Assembly: GCA_020091685.1 (NCBI GenBank)
Contig: CM034601.1
Coordinates: 8,992,419 to 9,056,418, forward strand
Direction: 5' to 3'
From: Lutjanus erythropterus
Taxonomy: Eukaryota > Chordata > Actinopteri > Lutjaniformes > Lutjanidae
Length of the DNA stretch: 64,000 nucleotides
The position numbers and the translations under genes are program-made. The notes beneath the pieces were generated by a model. It saw only the letters and a program-made list of their open reading frames with translations, searched no databases and was not told the DNA's origin. Shown piece after piece: positions 50,001-61,130 of the stretch; the first letter of the stretch is position 1; the number at the start of each line of letters is the position of its first letter.

Positions 50001-53000
50001 TGCCCTTATATAAGCAAATATCACTCTTTTCAAACCAACCAAACTCCAGTCATTTTACGTTGCAGAACATGAGAGTTGCTGGCCTCCTCCTGCCTGTTAG
50101 TTTTGTTTGTGTTCTTGTATGACTCTGGTGTTTTAAGGGTTCGTTCAGATTCACCAAAGTCACACAATAACACAAAGAAACAAGATCAAAACCAAGGCAG
50201 CGGAAGACCAGCGGCTCGTCTTTTCCTCAAAGTAAAATTACTGATTTTGCCTATGGAGTTTGGTTGGTTTGGTTTGTTTGAATTGTGTTTTTGCAGGATT
50301 TGTGGGTATTTTTGTCAACAAAATGGTCAAAAATCTCTTGAAAATTGTGTTCCTTGTATGCTCACAAAATTTAAGTTCTTCAGGGCTTTAATCCTTGAAT
50401 AAATTTATTATAATACTATGTTATCCACTATCTAACTGCCTGACTAATGCTTTTGCAGGGTGTTTCTCATGCTGTATGACACATTTATATTTTCATCCTA
50501 TTCTTCATGAGTAAAGTAAAATCTGTTCTCTTTATTTTAACAGAACAAAGGTCCTCAAGGTCTGGTGGGACTGAGGAATCTGGGCAACACAGTAAGTGCT
50601 TCTTCTTCTTCATTCTGTGATGTTGTGTACAGTACAACAAACCGCTCTCAGTGTCCTCAATTAATTTTTGTGATTTTTTTTTTTCTGTTTGTGATTTCCA
50701 GTGTTTCATGAACTCCATCCTGCAGTGTCTGAGTAACACTCCTGAGCTGAGAGACTACTGCCTGAGAAACGTCCACCGCTCCGACCTCAACAACAACTGC
50801 AAGACAAACGCTGCTCTCATGGAAGGTAGGACGAGACTCCGACATAATGAGGAACACTGTTGACCTTTGTAATGACTTCTCAATGCTGAATCACTTTATG
50901 GCTCAACAGTAGGTCACATATCGTCAGTTTATAGTCTTAAACTACATATTACTGGGTGTTTTTTTTAGTCTGAAATCCTGTCTTACCTCAGTTTTCACCA
51001 GAGGCCACGATAATAAATTTGCAGCTGTGTGTGTCCTGTGGATAATAATGTGCGTAATAATCCTCCTAATAATCCCCATTTTTATGAAATGTATCTGTAA
51101 TCTCATTATGCCTTCTTTTCTGTAAGTATAATGGAATACAGTTGCGAGGCGAGCAGCATGACAGGACAACTGAAACTTATGTTAAGACAGGTGGAGCAAT
51201 TATGAAGTTTTTCCTATAATGATGCCCCAGATACCAAACTAAACACGTGTAACTGCAGTCAGCAGCCAGCTGATCACATCATACTGCAATGGAAAATGAA
51301 ATCTGTGCTTACACTACGTTTTACAAGGCTTTTTAAAGGGTGTATCAGCACAGCAAGTTTTCACAGATCACTGACTCCAGTGTGCAGATCCTAATAAAAA
51401 ACATGCCATCTTTTTTAGAATTTATTTATCAGACAAAATGTAACACCCACTAAGCGGCTGTTCCCAAGTTTTCAGCTGCGTCTCTTATCAGGGTAATAAT
51501 TCTTAATCAGTGCAGGTGATCTCACCTGACCCACTTTGAGTAAATGTCAGGACGTCACCGTCACACGATCACAGCTCAGCCAGTTACATTCGCTGCTGAG
51601 TGCCTTGAAGTGCAATTAACTGGACATTGATCTGAGATCATTTTATCACACAATCTGAAGACGAGGCCCAGACTGACCTTCGATTATTTTATCATAAAAA
51701 TCCACCCAGGTTGAGTTCATTTATTCTCATATCAACAAGAACAAATCTCCCGTGAGTTCAGGCTGGTTTGCACCACAGCTTGGTGTGCGTTTATATTTCC
51801 TAGCCAAGGTCAAAACTTATCTTCAGCTCAGGCAGGCTGAAGAATGCAGATTACTCTCAAAATGTGGCGTTTGTGACTTTGGAAACACAGGAACAGCTTA
51901 AGATTCAGTTTGTGCCTTCATCCTATTAATAAAAGTTTCAATTAAAGTTACATTCTTGAAGTACCATACACTGAATTTTGTAAACAAATCGCAGGTTTTT
52001 CATGATTGTCTAATTTTCCGTCACCATTTCTCTGTCTCAGAGTTTGCAAAGCTGACTCAGAGTCTGTGGACGTCCGTGAACAACGAGGCCATCAGTCCCT
52101 CTGATTTCAGGAGTCAGATCCAGAGATACGCTCCCAAATTTGTGGGCTGCAAGTAAGTTTCCGCCAAAAAATTATACACTGTAAAAAACATGATATTAAG
52201 TTGAACCAACAACTGACGGACATTACAAACAAATTTGATTTCTTTTCACAGTTTCTCAGTTTTAAGAGTCAGTTTTTCATGTCACACAAACTCACAGCTG
52301 CAGCACAAAGACAATATCTGAAACTGAATCACTACATTTTAAGTGTCGAGGGTGATGTATTGATGGATGATTAATAGATAGTCTAGAAGAGGACAGTGTT
52401 TGCACATCATTTGACATTGTTTTGTCGGCAGAGCCTTTTTGAAACTTGGAAAGAAGAAAACTTTAACTTAAAATGAGAAAAAAAATGAAAAAAACACGAA
52501 AAAATGAAAATGGCAACAGAAAAAAGTGTGTTTATGATTAATGGTTGATTGATAAATTGATTGGTTGCATTTCAAACAAATCAAACAAAGGAAAATGCAC
52601 AAAATTTGCAACCGTAGTCTCGAACAATGCATGCTGGGACTTCTGCTAGTATGCTGATCATGTGTCTTTAATGACCTGATTGATCATTTATTCAACTCAT
52701 CGTTTCAAGTTAGAAGAACTCGTGTTTACATTTAGTTAACCTAATTAAATTAGCTTGTATATTCGCATTGAAGTAATGATTTAAGATTAGCTGATTCCAC
52801 TACGTTCCTCTGTCTTTTTTATATTGTAGACAACTTCAGACACGTATCAAGTAAAATTGATTTCATATGTAAGTTTAGGATTTTAATGATTAATCGTTAG
52901 TTAATTAATTTAGTTAAGAATTTAACCAAAGTTTATTCTCTGCAGTCAACAGGACGCCCAGGAGTTTCTGCGCTTCTTATTGGACGGCCTCCACAATGAG

Positions 53001-56000
53001 GTGAACAGAGTGACGGTCCGCCCGAAGGTGTCCGTCGAGGACTTTGACCACCTGTCGTAAGTCAGCACCGCCATCCATCCATCCGTCACCTCTGCTCTCA
53101 ATAAGTCACTCATAACCTGCTCTGTCACTGACACCCCGTACTGCCAAAAACAACACCGCCGCACGCCTCACTGGGCTGCAAACAGGTGGAAATATACGGT
53201 GTAATTGTTTATAATTACTTGGTAATTAATTACTTTCAAACTTTTGTAGTTATGTGGCCATTTCTTCATATTGGAGGACCTAATATTTTATATGTCAATA
53301 GGTATTTTTTCTTAACAAATCCATACTCATAAACACCTGGAGTTCCAATCTTTACAATGTCTTAAACTTGGATTTTTATTCAAAATCATTGCAGAGGACA
53401 CATATATCAGTTTCCATTCAGTCAGTAAGACACAAGCCAGTTTGACTTGAGCTCTGCTGTTTGTCTTCATTCACAGGGACGATGAAAAAGGCAAACGGAT
53501 GTGGAATATGTACTTGGAGAGAGAAGACAGCAAAGTAGTGGGTAAGAGATTTACCTTGATGGGCTGCGTAATGACCTTAAAGGGATAGTTTGGATATTTT
53601 TTTATGAGATATTTATCCACAGACAATGTACCTACAGTACATGGAGGTCGATAAGTGAAGCAGAAAGGAGTATTGGACAGGGTCTGAAACAAAATGTGTT
53701 TTAGCCACTTGAAAAAGGTCCACCTAAAAAAAAAAAACAGTTTAAGTGTGTGCTGTATTTAGAATATTTTCTAATACTTTGCTTTCAGACAGCCTTTCCT
53801 GACAGGAAAATGCTGTTATATAAGCCAAACATTGCTCTCTCCAGTCCAACCAAACTCCACAGGCAAAATTAGTAATTTTACCTCACAGAACAAAGAGGTT
53901 GCTGGTCTGCTGCTGCATCAGTCAATTAGTTTGTTTGTGTTATTGTGTGACTTTGGTATTTTAAAAGGCTAGTTCGGTTTCACTAAAGACACAAAATAGC
54001 ACAAACAAACTAAGAGATGGAGGCAGTGGCAGACAATCGACTCCCATGTTCTGCAAGGTAAAATTAATGATTTTGTCTATGGAGTTTGGTTGCATTGGAG
54101 AAAGCGACATTTGGCCGACATAACAGTGCTTTCCTGTCAGAAAAGGCTGTCTGAAGTCAAAGTAAATTGGTGAAAATGTTCTAAATATAGTGTGCACTAA
54201 AACTAATATTGTTTTTTTTTGGTTTTTTTTAAGTGGACCTTTTTTAAATAAATAGCTTTTTGCTTCTGACCCTGTTCACAGCAGTACATTGCTTAGCTTC
54301 CTAGAGCGGCGCTTCTCTGCCGCTGACCGTAGGAAATAAACTGACTTGTACCTCGTGCAACTTTACATCAAATAATCCAAACAATCCCTTTAAACCATCC
54401 TTGAATTTATATTAATCTATAATAAATGTAATTGTTTCTGCCTTTTTTCAGATCTGTTTGTTGGACAGCTGAAAAGCTCTGTGACCTGCACCGTCTGTGG
54501 CTTCCGCTCCACCGTGTTCGATCCGTTCTGGGACTTGTCGATACCTGTCGCACAGGTCAGAACCAGAGTCATTACAGTTCATCTTTTTCATTTAGTTTCT
54601 ATAATTATTTCATTTTTTTAAGGTTTAGAGGGTTTGCTTGTTTCAGTTTAGCTTTCATTGTTTAAATATGTTTAGTTTTAGTTTAGTTTTTATTAGTTTC
54701 AGTATTAGTTTTAAGTTTTTTTAATATAATATGGAGGATATTTATCAGAGGCAAGATTTAGTTGTCATATTCTGATCATAAACTGGCACAGTGTCATATT
54801 GTATCATATAATATCCTGCATATTGTCAGATTTAACTCCACAATTTGCACATTTTTAAAGAAATGGTGGTACAAGTTTGTTTGTTTGTAGACTTTCACCT
54901 GTAGGTTGCAGTATCTGATCATACTTGTGTAAGAAATGCTTCAGGTAAATGTCAGGTGTGAAGGAGCCGATGAGTCTTCATGTTACTGTTTTCTGATCGG
55001 CCGATCTGTGTCTCCACAGAAGAACTCAGGCGAAGTGACTCTCAAAGACTGTTTGAGGCTCTTCACAAAAGAGGACGTGTTGGACGGAGAAGAGAGACCG
55101 GTGAGACGCCTCACGTGACACACTCCGCATCTCCACATGATTAAACAGCTGCAGTATCTCACTGACTTATCTGTGTTTATTTCTCAGACATGCAACAGAT
55201 GCAAAACCAGGAGGAAATGCACCAAAAGATTCAGCATTCAGAAGTTCCCGCAGATCCTCGTGCTTCGTATCCTTTCCTCACATCAGAAATTACAAAGGAG
55301 CAGCTGTAGTGTTGTATTTCAGCATAACTCTGATAACATATCATGGTCATTTTATGATAAATTACAAATTTCTCCTTTATGTAAATGATTTGAATGCTTC
55401 TTCCACCAATGCAAAATAGAAATACTCAAAATTGCACTTCTTAAAGTACTAAGCATTGTTATTTTGAACCCGTGTTGGCTCCTTGACTCAGTGTCCCCCT
55501 CAGATCTGAAGCGTTTCTCAGACTCCAACATCCGAGCCAGCAAACTGTCCACTTTTGTCAACTTCCCTCTCAAAGACCTCGACCTGCGGGAGTTCGCCTC
55601 CGAGAGCAGCGGTGAGTATGAGCCGAAGATGATGAGCCGTCACTTTCCAAGGTCAGCTGCATTCGGCAAGTAAGGACAACATGTCTTGCGTTGACTGACG
55701 GTGTTCGTGTCTCTCCCTGCAGAGCGTGCTGTGTATAACCTGTATGCGGTGTCCAACCACTCGGGAAACGCTCTGGGAGGCCATTACACGGCCTACTGCA
55801 GGAACCCGGCGCTGGGGGACTGGTACAGCTACAACGACTCCAGGTATCATCAGATTACCTCACATATCGTGTTAGCAGACTGGCTGTGCTCTCTAATTAT
55901 ACTGTATCCACCTGCTGTTAAATGTAATTGACCTCATTCTGACCTTAGGTGTGTCAGCTAGTTGGAAAATGTACCGATTGCATGCGTGCATGTAAGCACC

Positions 56001-57437
56001 TGTGGGTGTGAGTGATTGCTGTGTATTGTACAAACAGGAACAGAATACAGTGGTTTCCAAATACTTTCCAACTTGTATTTAATTGAATAAAGTACAAAGA
56101 CAAGATATTTAATGTTCAAACTGACAAACTTAATTGCTTTTTGTAAATATACACTCATTCTGAATTTGATTCCTGCAACTCATTGTAAAAAAGGTGTAAC
56201 AAGAGGAGCAAAAGACTGGGACAGTCCACAGGTAAACAGGTTAACAGCTGACAGTAACATGACAGCCTTCAGGGGAGAGATTCAGAGGATCCAGAGAATC
56301 TCTGCACGTAAGGGGCAAGGCTGAAAACCTGGGGGTCTGTGACCTCTGACCCCTCGGGCTGCATTAAAAAGTTAAGACTCTACAATGCAAAGAGGAAGAC
56401 ATATATCAACAACATTCAGAAAGGCTGCAGACTTCTCTGGGCCTGAGCTCATCTGAGACGGACTGATGCAAAGTGGAAAAGTGCGCTCTGGTCCGATGAG
56501 TCCGTGTGTCAGATTGTTTTCACAAATCATGGACGCCATGTCCGCAGGGCTAAAGAGGAAAAAGAACATCCAGATTGTTACCAGCATTAACTACGAAAGA
56601 CAGCATCTGTGATGGTATGAAGGTGTGTTAGTGCCCATGGCATCATGGGTAATTGTCACATCTGTTAATGCTGAAAGGTACATACAGGTTTTGGATGCTG
56701 CCATCTGGATGATGTCTTTTTCAGAGATGTCCGTGCTTAATTTCACAAGACAATGTGCCCGTGTTCCAACAGCGTGTCTTTGTAGTAAAAGAGTTCAGGT
56801 ACGAGACTGACCTGCCTGCAGTCCAGTCCTGCCTCCCATTGAAAATGTATGGTGCGTTATGAAGCACAAAATAGGACTACAGAGACCCTGGACTGTTGAG
56901 CACCTGAAGTCGTATATCAAGCAAGAATGAGAAAGAATTTCACTTTCAAAACTTCAACAGTTAGTGTCCTCAGTTCCCAAACACTGACTGAGTTTTGTTA
57001 AAAGAAGAGGTGATGTATCACAGCAGTAAACATGCTCCTTTCACAACTTTCTTGGAACATGTTGCAGGCATCAAATTCAGAACTGGTGTATATTTAAAAT
57101 AAAACGATGAAGTTAATCAGTTTGAACATAAAATATTCTGTCTCTGTACTGTATTCAGTGGAATACAAGTTAGAAAGTATTTGCAGCATCCCATTTTTTG
57201 GAATTGGGGCTGTTACTTCTGTGCCCATGTTTAATTAAAGAAAGAGTTCAAAATCCCACATGCAAGCACATGTTCTAAAGAAACAATCCTCTGTGGTGCT
57301 CAGTGTAATAACTACAGTTTGTTCTGTGCAGGGTGAGCCCCGTGTCCTCCAGCCAAGTGCGCAGCAGCAACGCCTACGTCCTCTTCTACGAACTGGCCCC
57401 CTCCTCACACAGCAAATATCAGACGTGTCGACTGTAG
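43924..57437 (+). CDS. usp2: Ubiquitin carboxyl-terminal hydrolase 2, short (USP2-45-like) form, 404 aa
   Basis: Cysteine protease that removes ubiquitin from target proteins; mammalian USP2 is tied to the circadian clock, cell cycle and sodium-channel regulation. Exons: 43924-44079, 50544-50591, 50702-50825, 52041-52152, 52946-53056, 53477-53541, 54452-54555, 55020-55100, 55188-55266, 55504-55611, 55723-55843, 57332-57437. They total 1215 nt in phase. Residues 1-52 match the short-isoform N-terminus ([22 protein letters not shown]). The catalytic core has [13 protein letters not shown] (Cys69), [20 protein letters not shown], zinc pairs CTVC (218-221) and CNRC (269-272), GGHYTAYC (His350) and YND (Asn367). 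The Cys-His spacing of 281 and His-Asn spacing of 17 equal those in human USP2. The short human form has 396 residues. Which teleost duplicate (a or b) this is cannot be told. Confidence 0.94.
44193..44345. repeat. Interspersed repeat (GTGGTGGAAGAAG... type)
   Basis: AGTGGTGGAAGAAGAACTCAG start, then TGTTACAAGTAAAAGCAT and AAAGTACCAAAAGTAAAAGT. A very common teleost repeat, recognised from memory of its text. Confidence 0.7.
44390..44636 (+). mobile_element. 3' tail of a non-LTR retrotransposon
   Basis: Ends GAGGGATCAATAAAGGTACA followed by TCTTATCTTATCTTA, a 3'UTR with short terminal repeats typical of 5'-truncated fish LINEs. Confidence 0.65.
45858..46060 (-). mobile_element. LINE-type 3' tail, minus strand
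   Basis: The reverse complement reads TGTAACACAAGAACTTCCCTGTTTGGCATCAATAA, like the tail of the copy at 44390-44636. A similar minus-strand tail (TTTATTATCCATAAAGGGGAATTC) sits at 46160-46190. Confidence 0.5.
46375..46570. repeat. Interspersed repeat, family G (copy 4), usp2 intron 1
   Basis: GTTATTAATGGGTTAATTAA, TCAAATATCAGGATTTCC and CAGTAAACTGAATATCTTTGG blocks fit family G in inverted order. Boundaries are approximate. Confidence 0.4.
47305..48145. mobile_element. Family A inverted-repeat element, copy A4, usp2 intron 1
   Basis: Bounded by TTAAAGGGAAGGTTTGGATT and CAAATAATCCAAACTATCCC TTTAA. Internal facing blocks TTGTGTTATTGTGTGGCTTTG and TCAAAGTCACACAATAATG give an inner palindrome. 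Confidence 0.88.
48190..48540 (+). promoter_or_regulatory. Candidate intronic regulatory patch in usp2 intron 1
   Basis: CpG-richer than its surroundings, with CCACGTGC at 48388-48395 (E-box) and TGACGCATGACG near 48422, resembling overlapping AP-1/CRE sites. An alternative promoter or enhancer is possible, but composition and motif hits are weak evidence. Confidence 0.25.
49150..49600 (+). promoter_or_regulatory. Second candidate intronic regulatory patch in usp2 intron 1
   Basis: CpG-rich relative to the intron, with CACGTG at 49496-49501. The frames across it encode no known domain. It could be an alternative untranslated exon or an enhancer. Confidence 0.22.
49714..50273. mobile_element. 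Family A inverted-repeat element, copy A5 (right end lost)
   Basis: Starts TTTAAAGGGATAGTTCGGATT, shares the GTATGAGG and CTACAGTAGATGGCGGTCGAC blocks, and stops after GCCTATGGAGTTTGGTTGG without the right terminal repeat. Confidence 0.85.
50544..50591 (+). CDS. usp2: usp2 coding exon 2
   Basis: 16 codons, phase 0 to 0: [16 protein letters not shown], the start of the catalytic core just before the nucleophile. Donor ACA|GTAAGT. Confidence 0.9.
50702..50825 (+). CDS. usp2: usp2 coding exon 3: catalytic cysteine
   Basis: Its first codon is the active-site Cys69 ([20 protein letters not shown]). Ends ALME with one base of the next codon. Donor GAAG|GTAGGA, phase 1. Confidence 0.94.
50826..52040 (+). 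other. usp2 intron 3, no gene or clear repeat seen
   Basis: 1.2 kb of AT-rich sequence between matched splice sites. Confidence 0.5.
52041..52152 (+). CDS. usp2: usp2 coding exon 4
   Basis: [19 protein letters not shown] to RYAPKFVGC, part of the USP thumb region. Phase 1 to 2; donor AA|GTAAGT. Confidence 0.93.
52153..52945 (+). other. usp2 intron 4, nothing recognised
   Basis: AT-rich with A-rich runs around 52470-52520; no exon or shared repeat seen. Confidence 0.5.
52946..53056 (+). CDS. usp2: usp2 coding exon 5: QQDAQEF box
   Basis: [20 protein letters not shown] to EDFDHLS, the conserved QQDAxEF helix of USP enzymes. Phase 2 to 2. Confidence 0.94.
53477..53541 (+). CDS. usp2: usp2 coding exon 6
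   Basis: [18 protein letters not shown], followed by KVVG. Short exon of 65 bases, phase 2 to 1, whose text matches the mammalian USP2 core. Confidence 0.92.
53577..54394. mobile_element. Family A inverted-repeat element, copy A6, usp2 intron 6
   Basis: Bounded by TTAAAGGGATAGTTTGGATA and CAAATAATCCAAACAATCCC TTTAA; fills nearly the whole intron between exons 6 and 7. Confidence 0.88.
54452..54555 (+). CDS. usp2: usp2 coding exon 7: first zinc pair
   Basis: [20 protein letters not shown] to [12 protein letters not shown] (218-221) is half of the fingers-domain zinc site. Phase 1 to 0. Confidence 0.94.
55020..55100 (+). CDS. usp2: usp2 coding exon 8
   Basis: 27 codons, [20 protein letters not shown] to EERP, phase 0 to 0. 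Donor CCG|GTGAGA. Confidence 0.92.
55188..55266 (+). CDS. usp2: usp2 coding exon 9: second zinc pair
   Basis: [20 protein letters not shown] to ILVL. CNRC (269-272) completes the zinc site. Donor CTTC|GTATCC, phase 1. Confidence 0.92.
55504..55611 (+). CDS. usp2: usp2 coding exon 10
   Basis: [20 protein letters not shown] to EFASESS, typical USP palm text (HLKRF). Phase 1 to 1. Confidence 0.93.
55723..55843 (+). CDS. usp2: usp2 coding exon 11: catalytic histidine and asparagine
   Basis: [26 protein letters not shown] (His350) and WYSYNDSR (Asn367). Phase 1 to 2; donor CAG|GTATCA. Confidence 0.94.
56040..57215. mobile_element. Family C element, near full-length non-autonomous copy (C3)
   Basis: About 1.2 kb in the last intron of usp2. 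The terminal repeats face each other for roughly 150-200 bases (AAATACTTTCCAACTTGTAT on the left against the reverse complement of ATACAAGTTAGAAAGTATTT on the right). The right end is GGAATTGGGGCTGTTA; the outer left tip is diverged. The interior has no intact transposase. Same family as 10640-10990 and 33409-33666. Confidence 0.82.
57332..57437 (+). CDS. usp2: usp2 coding exon 12: C-terminus and stop
   Basis: [26 protein letters not shown] then the tail HSKYQTCRL and TAG (57435-57437). YVLFYEL is the last conserved USP strand; the tail after it is a few residues longer than in the human protein. Confidence 0.93.
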
Positions 57438-58250
57438 ACGCTGCGGGGGAGTTACAAGCCGCACTAAACCGGGGCCTAAAAATGGAGTCAGACACTGCCT
57501 GCTGCGAGAGAGACAGCTCCGCCTAGTGGAGAGAGTACTGCCATTACAGACTGTGAATGTGGAGCACAAAGACAGAAAGACAGAGCGCCCTCTGAGCTTC
57601 CTCTCGTTGCGTTTTTTGAGGGGACAGGGTGGACGTGAAGCACATTTTGCACTCCAGGAATTCAAGCTGAGCTCAGATGTCGGGTGAAACTGAGAAAATA
57701 TGACTTCCATCGTCCAAAAAAGTGTAGAAATTCAGCTCACGGCACAGCCATGAGTCAAACTTAAAATGCCTTTTTTGGAGCATAAGAAGACGCTCTTCTT
57801 CTGATTTCTCTCCAAAAAAGGACATTTTATCTGTGCCTGGAGCTGAATCTATACCCACTATAGTGGATTTTTCTTCCTTTTTTTATGCACTTTGAACGTG
57901 GACTATTAACCTTAAAGATATTATTATGTGAGGACTTGAAAAACATGACTGCAAGATAATTTATTCTATTTAACATTATGCCAGTAACTGAAAGTGCATA
58001 CTGTATGATATGTCATTTAACAAAGCCTTATGATTTCCTCGTAGAAAAGTGGAAATCCGCTGATGGAGAGAAAGCACATTTTATTTTTGTACAGTATTTA
58101 TGGACAGCGCAGTGAATGTAACTGTACTGTGGAAACATACCAAAGCAGCTGTGTAAAAATGCATCAACAATACTTCTTCCAGCAATAATGTTGCTGACTT
58201 TGCATCTAAGTCAGTTCAGAGTCTATAAATTATTAAAATTCAATGTTAAC
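57438..58250 (+). other. usp2: usp2 3'UTR with likely poly(A) signal
   Basis: About 0.8 kb following the stop. The best poly(A) signal is ATTAAA at 58232-58237, followed by a T-rich GTGTTTATTTTTC stretch. No closer AATAAA was seen. The region has several AT-rich patches but no clear regulatory motif. Confidence 0.5.
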
Positions 58251-58366
58251 TTAAACTGACTCATGTGTTTATTTTTCATTTAGTAACCTTTTTTTCCATC
58301 CAGACAGCAAAATGGAAGCTGAGGAAAAGTTCATGAGGGTGAGAGCAGTATTAAAAATATTTTTTT

Positions 58367-58650
58367 TCATTATGGATTAATCTGTCGATTATTTTTTCAA
58401 CTAATCGATTAGTTGTTTGGTCCATAAAATATCTGATAATGATGAAAAATGTTGATCACTATTTCCCAAAGCCCACAGTGAAATGTCTTGTTTTGTCCAC
58501 AACTCAAAAATATTCAGTTTACAGTCAAAGAGGAGTAAAGGAACGAGAAAGTATTCACATTTTAGAAGCTGAAATCAGAGAACTTAGATTTTTTTTAAAT
58601 CAAAAAATGACTCAAATAGATTAATCGATTATCAAAATAGTTGGCAGTTC
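58367..58650. repeat. Interspersed repeat, family G (copy 5)
   Basis: The clearest copy: ATGGATTAATCTGTCGATTA, CAACTAATCGATTAGTTGTT, AAATATTCAGTTTACAGTCA and the end ATTAATCGATTATCAAAATA. Confidence 0.7.
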
Positions 58651-59129
58651 AGGGTTCCTACACCTCTGAAATCAAATTCAGGCACTTTTCGAGCATTTTC
58701 AAGGAACATTTCCAGGCTTTTCCATCAACTTACAAGGACAAATCATGTTCAAACAATGTAAAAATGTGTGATTTTTACAAAAACATGATTTAATCAGGCA
58801 TAAAAATGGCTAGCTATACCCTAAGGACCCCTGTCTCACTTCCTGGTTTCAAGAAAAGGTGGGAATACCACTCAAGCACTGGTAAGCTTTCTGACAGTTT
58901 CATTAAATTGCTTTCAGATGTGTCTCAACCATAACATTTAAACTCCAGCCCTTCTAAATCAGAAGTTGTGATTAAAGATGTGTGTTTTGATTAACATTAA
59001 CAGAACTCTGAGCAAATTTAAAGATAATGAGACTTTGATCACACCACGACCAGCAGTATGGAAGCATTTTATGTTATTTTCTGGTCACCATTCAATTAAA
59101 ATTATTTGGGAGATTCTGCAGCACTGTTT

Positions 59130-59247
59130 TCCTTTGAACCACCAGCCATGTTTTGTGGACTAAAAAAACTAAACCTGACCTTCAGTCAGTATGAGGGTGA
59201 GTTAATGACTACATTTTTACTTTTGGGTGAATAATCCCTTTAACGGG
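59130..59247. repeat. Repeat end related to that at 61293
   Basis: The reverse complement starts TTAAAGGGATTATTCACCC and includes GTTTTTTAGTCCACAAAACA, the same text as at 61293-61385 in the opposite orientation. Confidence 0.65.
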
Positions 59248-59289
59248 GAAAAATTCACAACTGTGAATTATTCTGGAAGTTCTCAGTTC

Positions 59290-59390
59290 GTTTTAGATTT
59301 CAAGGGCGCAGACCAAAATGCATCTGGACGCACTTAGATAGACCTACAACCAATCAGAGTGACAAAACGTGTGACGTAGTATAAATTAAA
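59290..59390. repeat. Interspersed repeat, family B (copy 2)
   Basis: AGATAGACCTACAACCAATC followed by AGAGTGACAAAACGTGTGAC; see the copy at 8590-8990. Confidence 0.55.
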
Positions 59391-60100
59391 CAAAACAAAT
59401 CCTGTTGGAAATATGTCAAACTGGTCAATATTATTTTAGAGGAAATATACCATCCAAGTTGCTTAATAAACTTAAAATATGTTACAACTGGTTATTCTTG
59501 CAGCACTATCAAGTCAAAAATATTTCATTTCCATTAATAATTACCAGTACTTGCATATAACCAGTTTGTGTGTGTGTTACATAACGAGCAGAGGTCAGTG
59601 AGTGTGTGTTCCCTGCTGTGAACTTCAGGCTAAATGATCAGATTAGGGTCAGATTAGATTTGTCAGAAACACCTTTGACCCACATAAAACAGGCCATATG
59701 ACAGAGTGTTTCACACTGCAGCCACCAGAGGGAGCTGTGGACAGCAGCCATGAGGTGTGTGTGTGTGTGTGTGTTTGTGGGGAAATGCTGATATTTGTAA
59801 AAACTGAAGAAAAAAAAAAAAGCTATTTTATAGGATTATTAGACAAACTGATTCTAAGATACAGATTCAGTTCAACAGGAAGACTGATCTTAAGAATCTT
59901 TACCCCATCAGGTAGAAACAGCAGTTGGTTACCTGGTATTTAAACACTGGGAGTACTGGTTCCATACTGGTTCCATATCATGAAACCATCAGTGCAAACC
60001 AGATCCTGAGGTTTACTGTGGACACCACTCCCATATTTCGTCTCTGCTCCCCCTGAGAAAACTCTGATCCTAAAGCCACTGAGCTTGTTAACCCTGCAGG

Positions 60101-60102
<2 letters not shown>

Positions 60103-60165
<63 letters not shown>
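60103..60165. repeat. GT microsatellite
   Basis: About 30 GT units; the minus-strand His/Thr open frames over it are artefacts. Confidence 0.95.
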
Positions 60166-60169
<4 letters not shown>

Positions 60170-60439
60170 CCTGTGTGTGATTAGGTTTCTGGGGCTCAGA
60201 CAGATGATCTGTTTGTGAGGAGGCCAATTTGTGAGGCGAAAAGATAAAGTTATCAGAGCAGGTCGAGTGTTGTTGTAGCTGTAACACAAACTGTGTCTCT
60301 CCTACAACACGAGGAGAGTTTAGACACGCAGTCAGTGGGATCACCGGCATGTTGGCATACAACGGTTCTGGTTATATAGGACTTCCATCAACTGATTTAT
60401 TGATTTATTATGGCATTTTTTGGCTGGTATGCTGAGACT

Positions 60440-60720
60440 AGTCTGAAACACTGGATGCACACTGTGGGTACAAGTTCTGTCCTTGGCCGCTATCTGTGTT
60501 TTCAAAGAACAACCTTCGAGCTGCAACCTACATGCTAAAAACGGCAACCTGGGACGCTAATGCTACAAATGTAAACATGCTAACAGCTGTTCTTTTCTTT
60601 TGCAGTGACGTAGTCATTTTAATGCCAGGGTTCAGCTCCTGATGTGCAAATGTTCCACTCCCTCTACACTGTTTTGCAGCAGCACTGTTGCTGCATCCTG
60701 GGTTTAGCAACGCACAAGAT
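60440..60720. repeat. Interspersed repeat, family E (copy 2)
   Basis: GCTGCAACCTACATGCTAAA, CTAACAGCTGTT and GACGTAGTCATTTTAATGCC match the copy at 15890-16140. Confidence 0.6.
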
Positions 60721-61034
60721 GATTGGTTTCAAGTAATGCAATCAAGGCAGTGCTTTTTTTTACCCCGTAGCAGAACATGTATGTGTGGAGCCAAACCTTT
60801 CTCCAGTGCTGAGTGCTGTAGCGAGAGGTCTGACTACACAGTTTGAATTAATAACTCTTCATGCCCTGCTAGCAACATGGTGTTGTGATGAAAGTAGAGA
60901 GGCAGTCTGCTACTTTAGCCACAGTCAAACCTGCATTTGTTAAAAGTTGTGTTCCTGGAGTTATGAAGGTCTTAATATCTATATTCTCTGTCTTTGTAGC
61001 TCCATTTTTGGTCTCAGCCAACTTCTCCTGTAGC

Positions 61035-61130
61035 CTGGCACCGTCAGACCAATTCGCAAATGCATTTGGACAGACCTACAACCAATCAGAGTAATGCAAC
61101 AAGGGACGTAGTGAGTGTAAATTACACTGA
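61035..61130. repeat. Interspersed repeat, family B (copy 3)
   Basis: TTTGGACAGACCTACAACCA then ATCAGAGTAATGCAACAAGG; same order as the other two family B copies. Confidence 0.55.

Larger units (their letters stand above)
44080..50543 (+). other. usp2 intron 1 (6.5 kb), repeats and possible regulatory patches
   Basis: Holds two repeat tails (44193-44345, 44390-44636), two minus-strand LINE tails (about 45858-46060 and 46145-46215), family G copy 4 (46375-46570), family A copies A4 and A5, and three CpG-richer patches (46810-47140, 48190-48540, 49150-49600). No supported coding exon. Confidence 0.55.

Noticed and set aside
47973-51249. Cluster of CACGTG E-boxes (47973, 48389, 49496, 51244) as a clock enhancer
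   Set aside because: The count in the whole window is no higher than chance, and the one at 47973 lies inside a family A repeat; kept only as a weak note for the CpG-richer patches.
59940-60362. 140-residue minus-strand open frame
   Set aside because: Driven by the GT microsatellite (His-Thr run); no domain and no start context.
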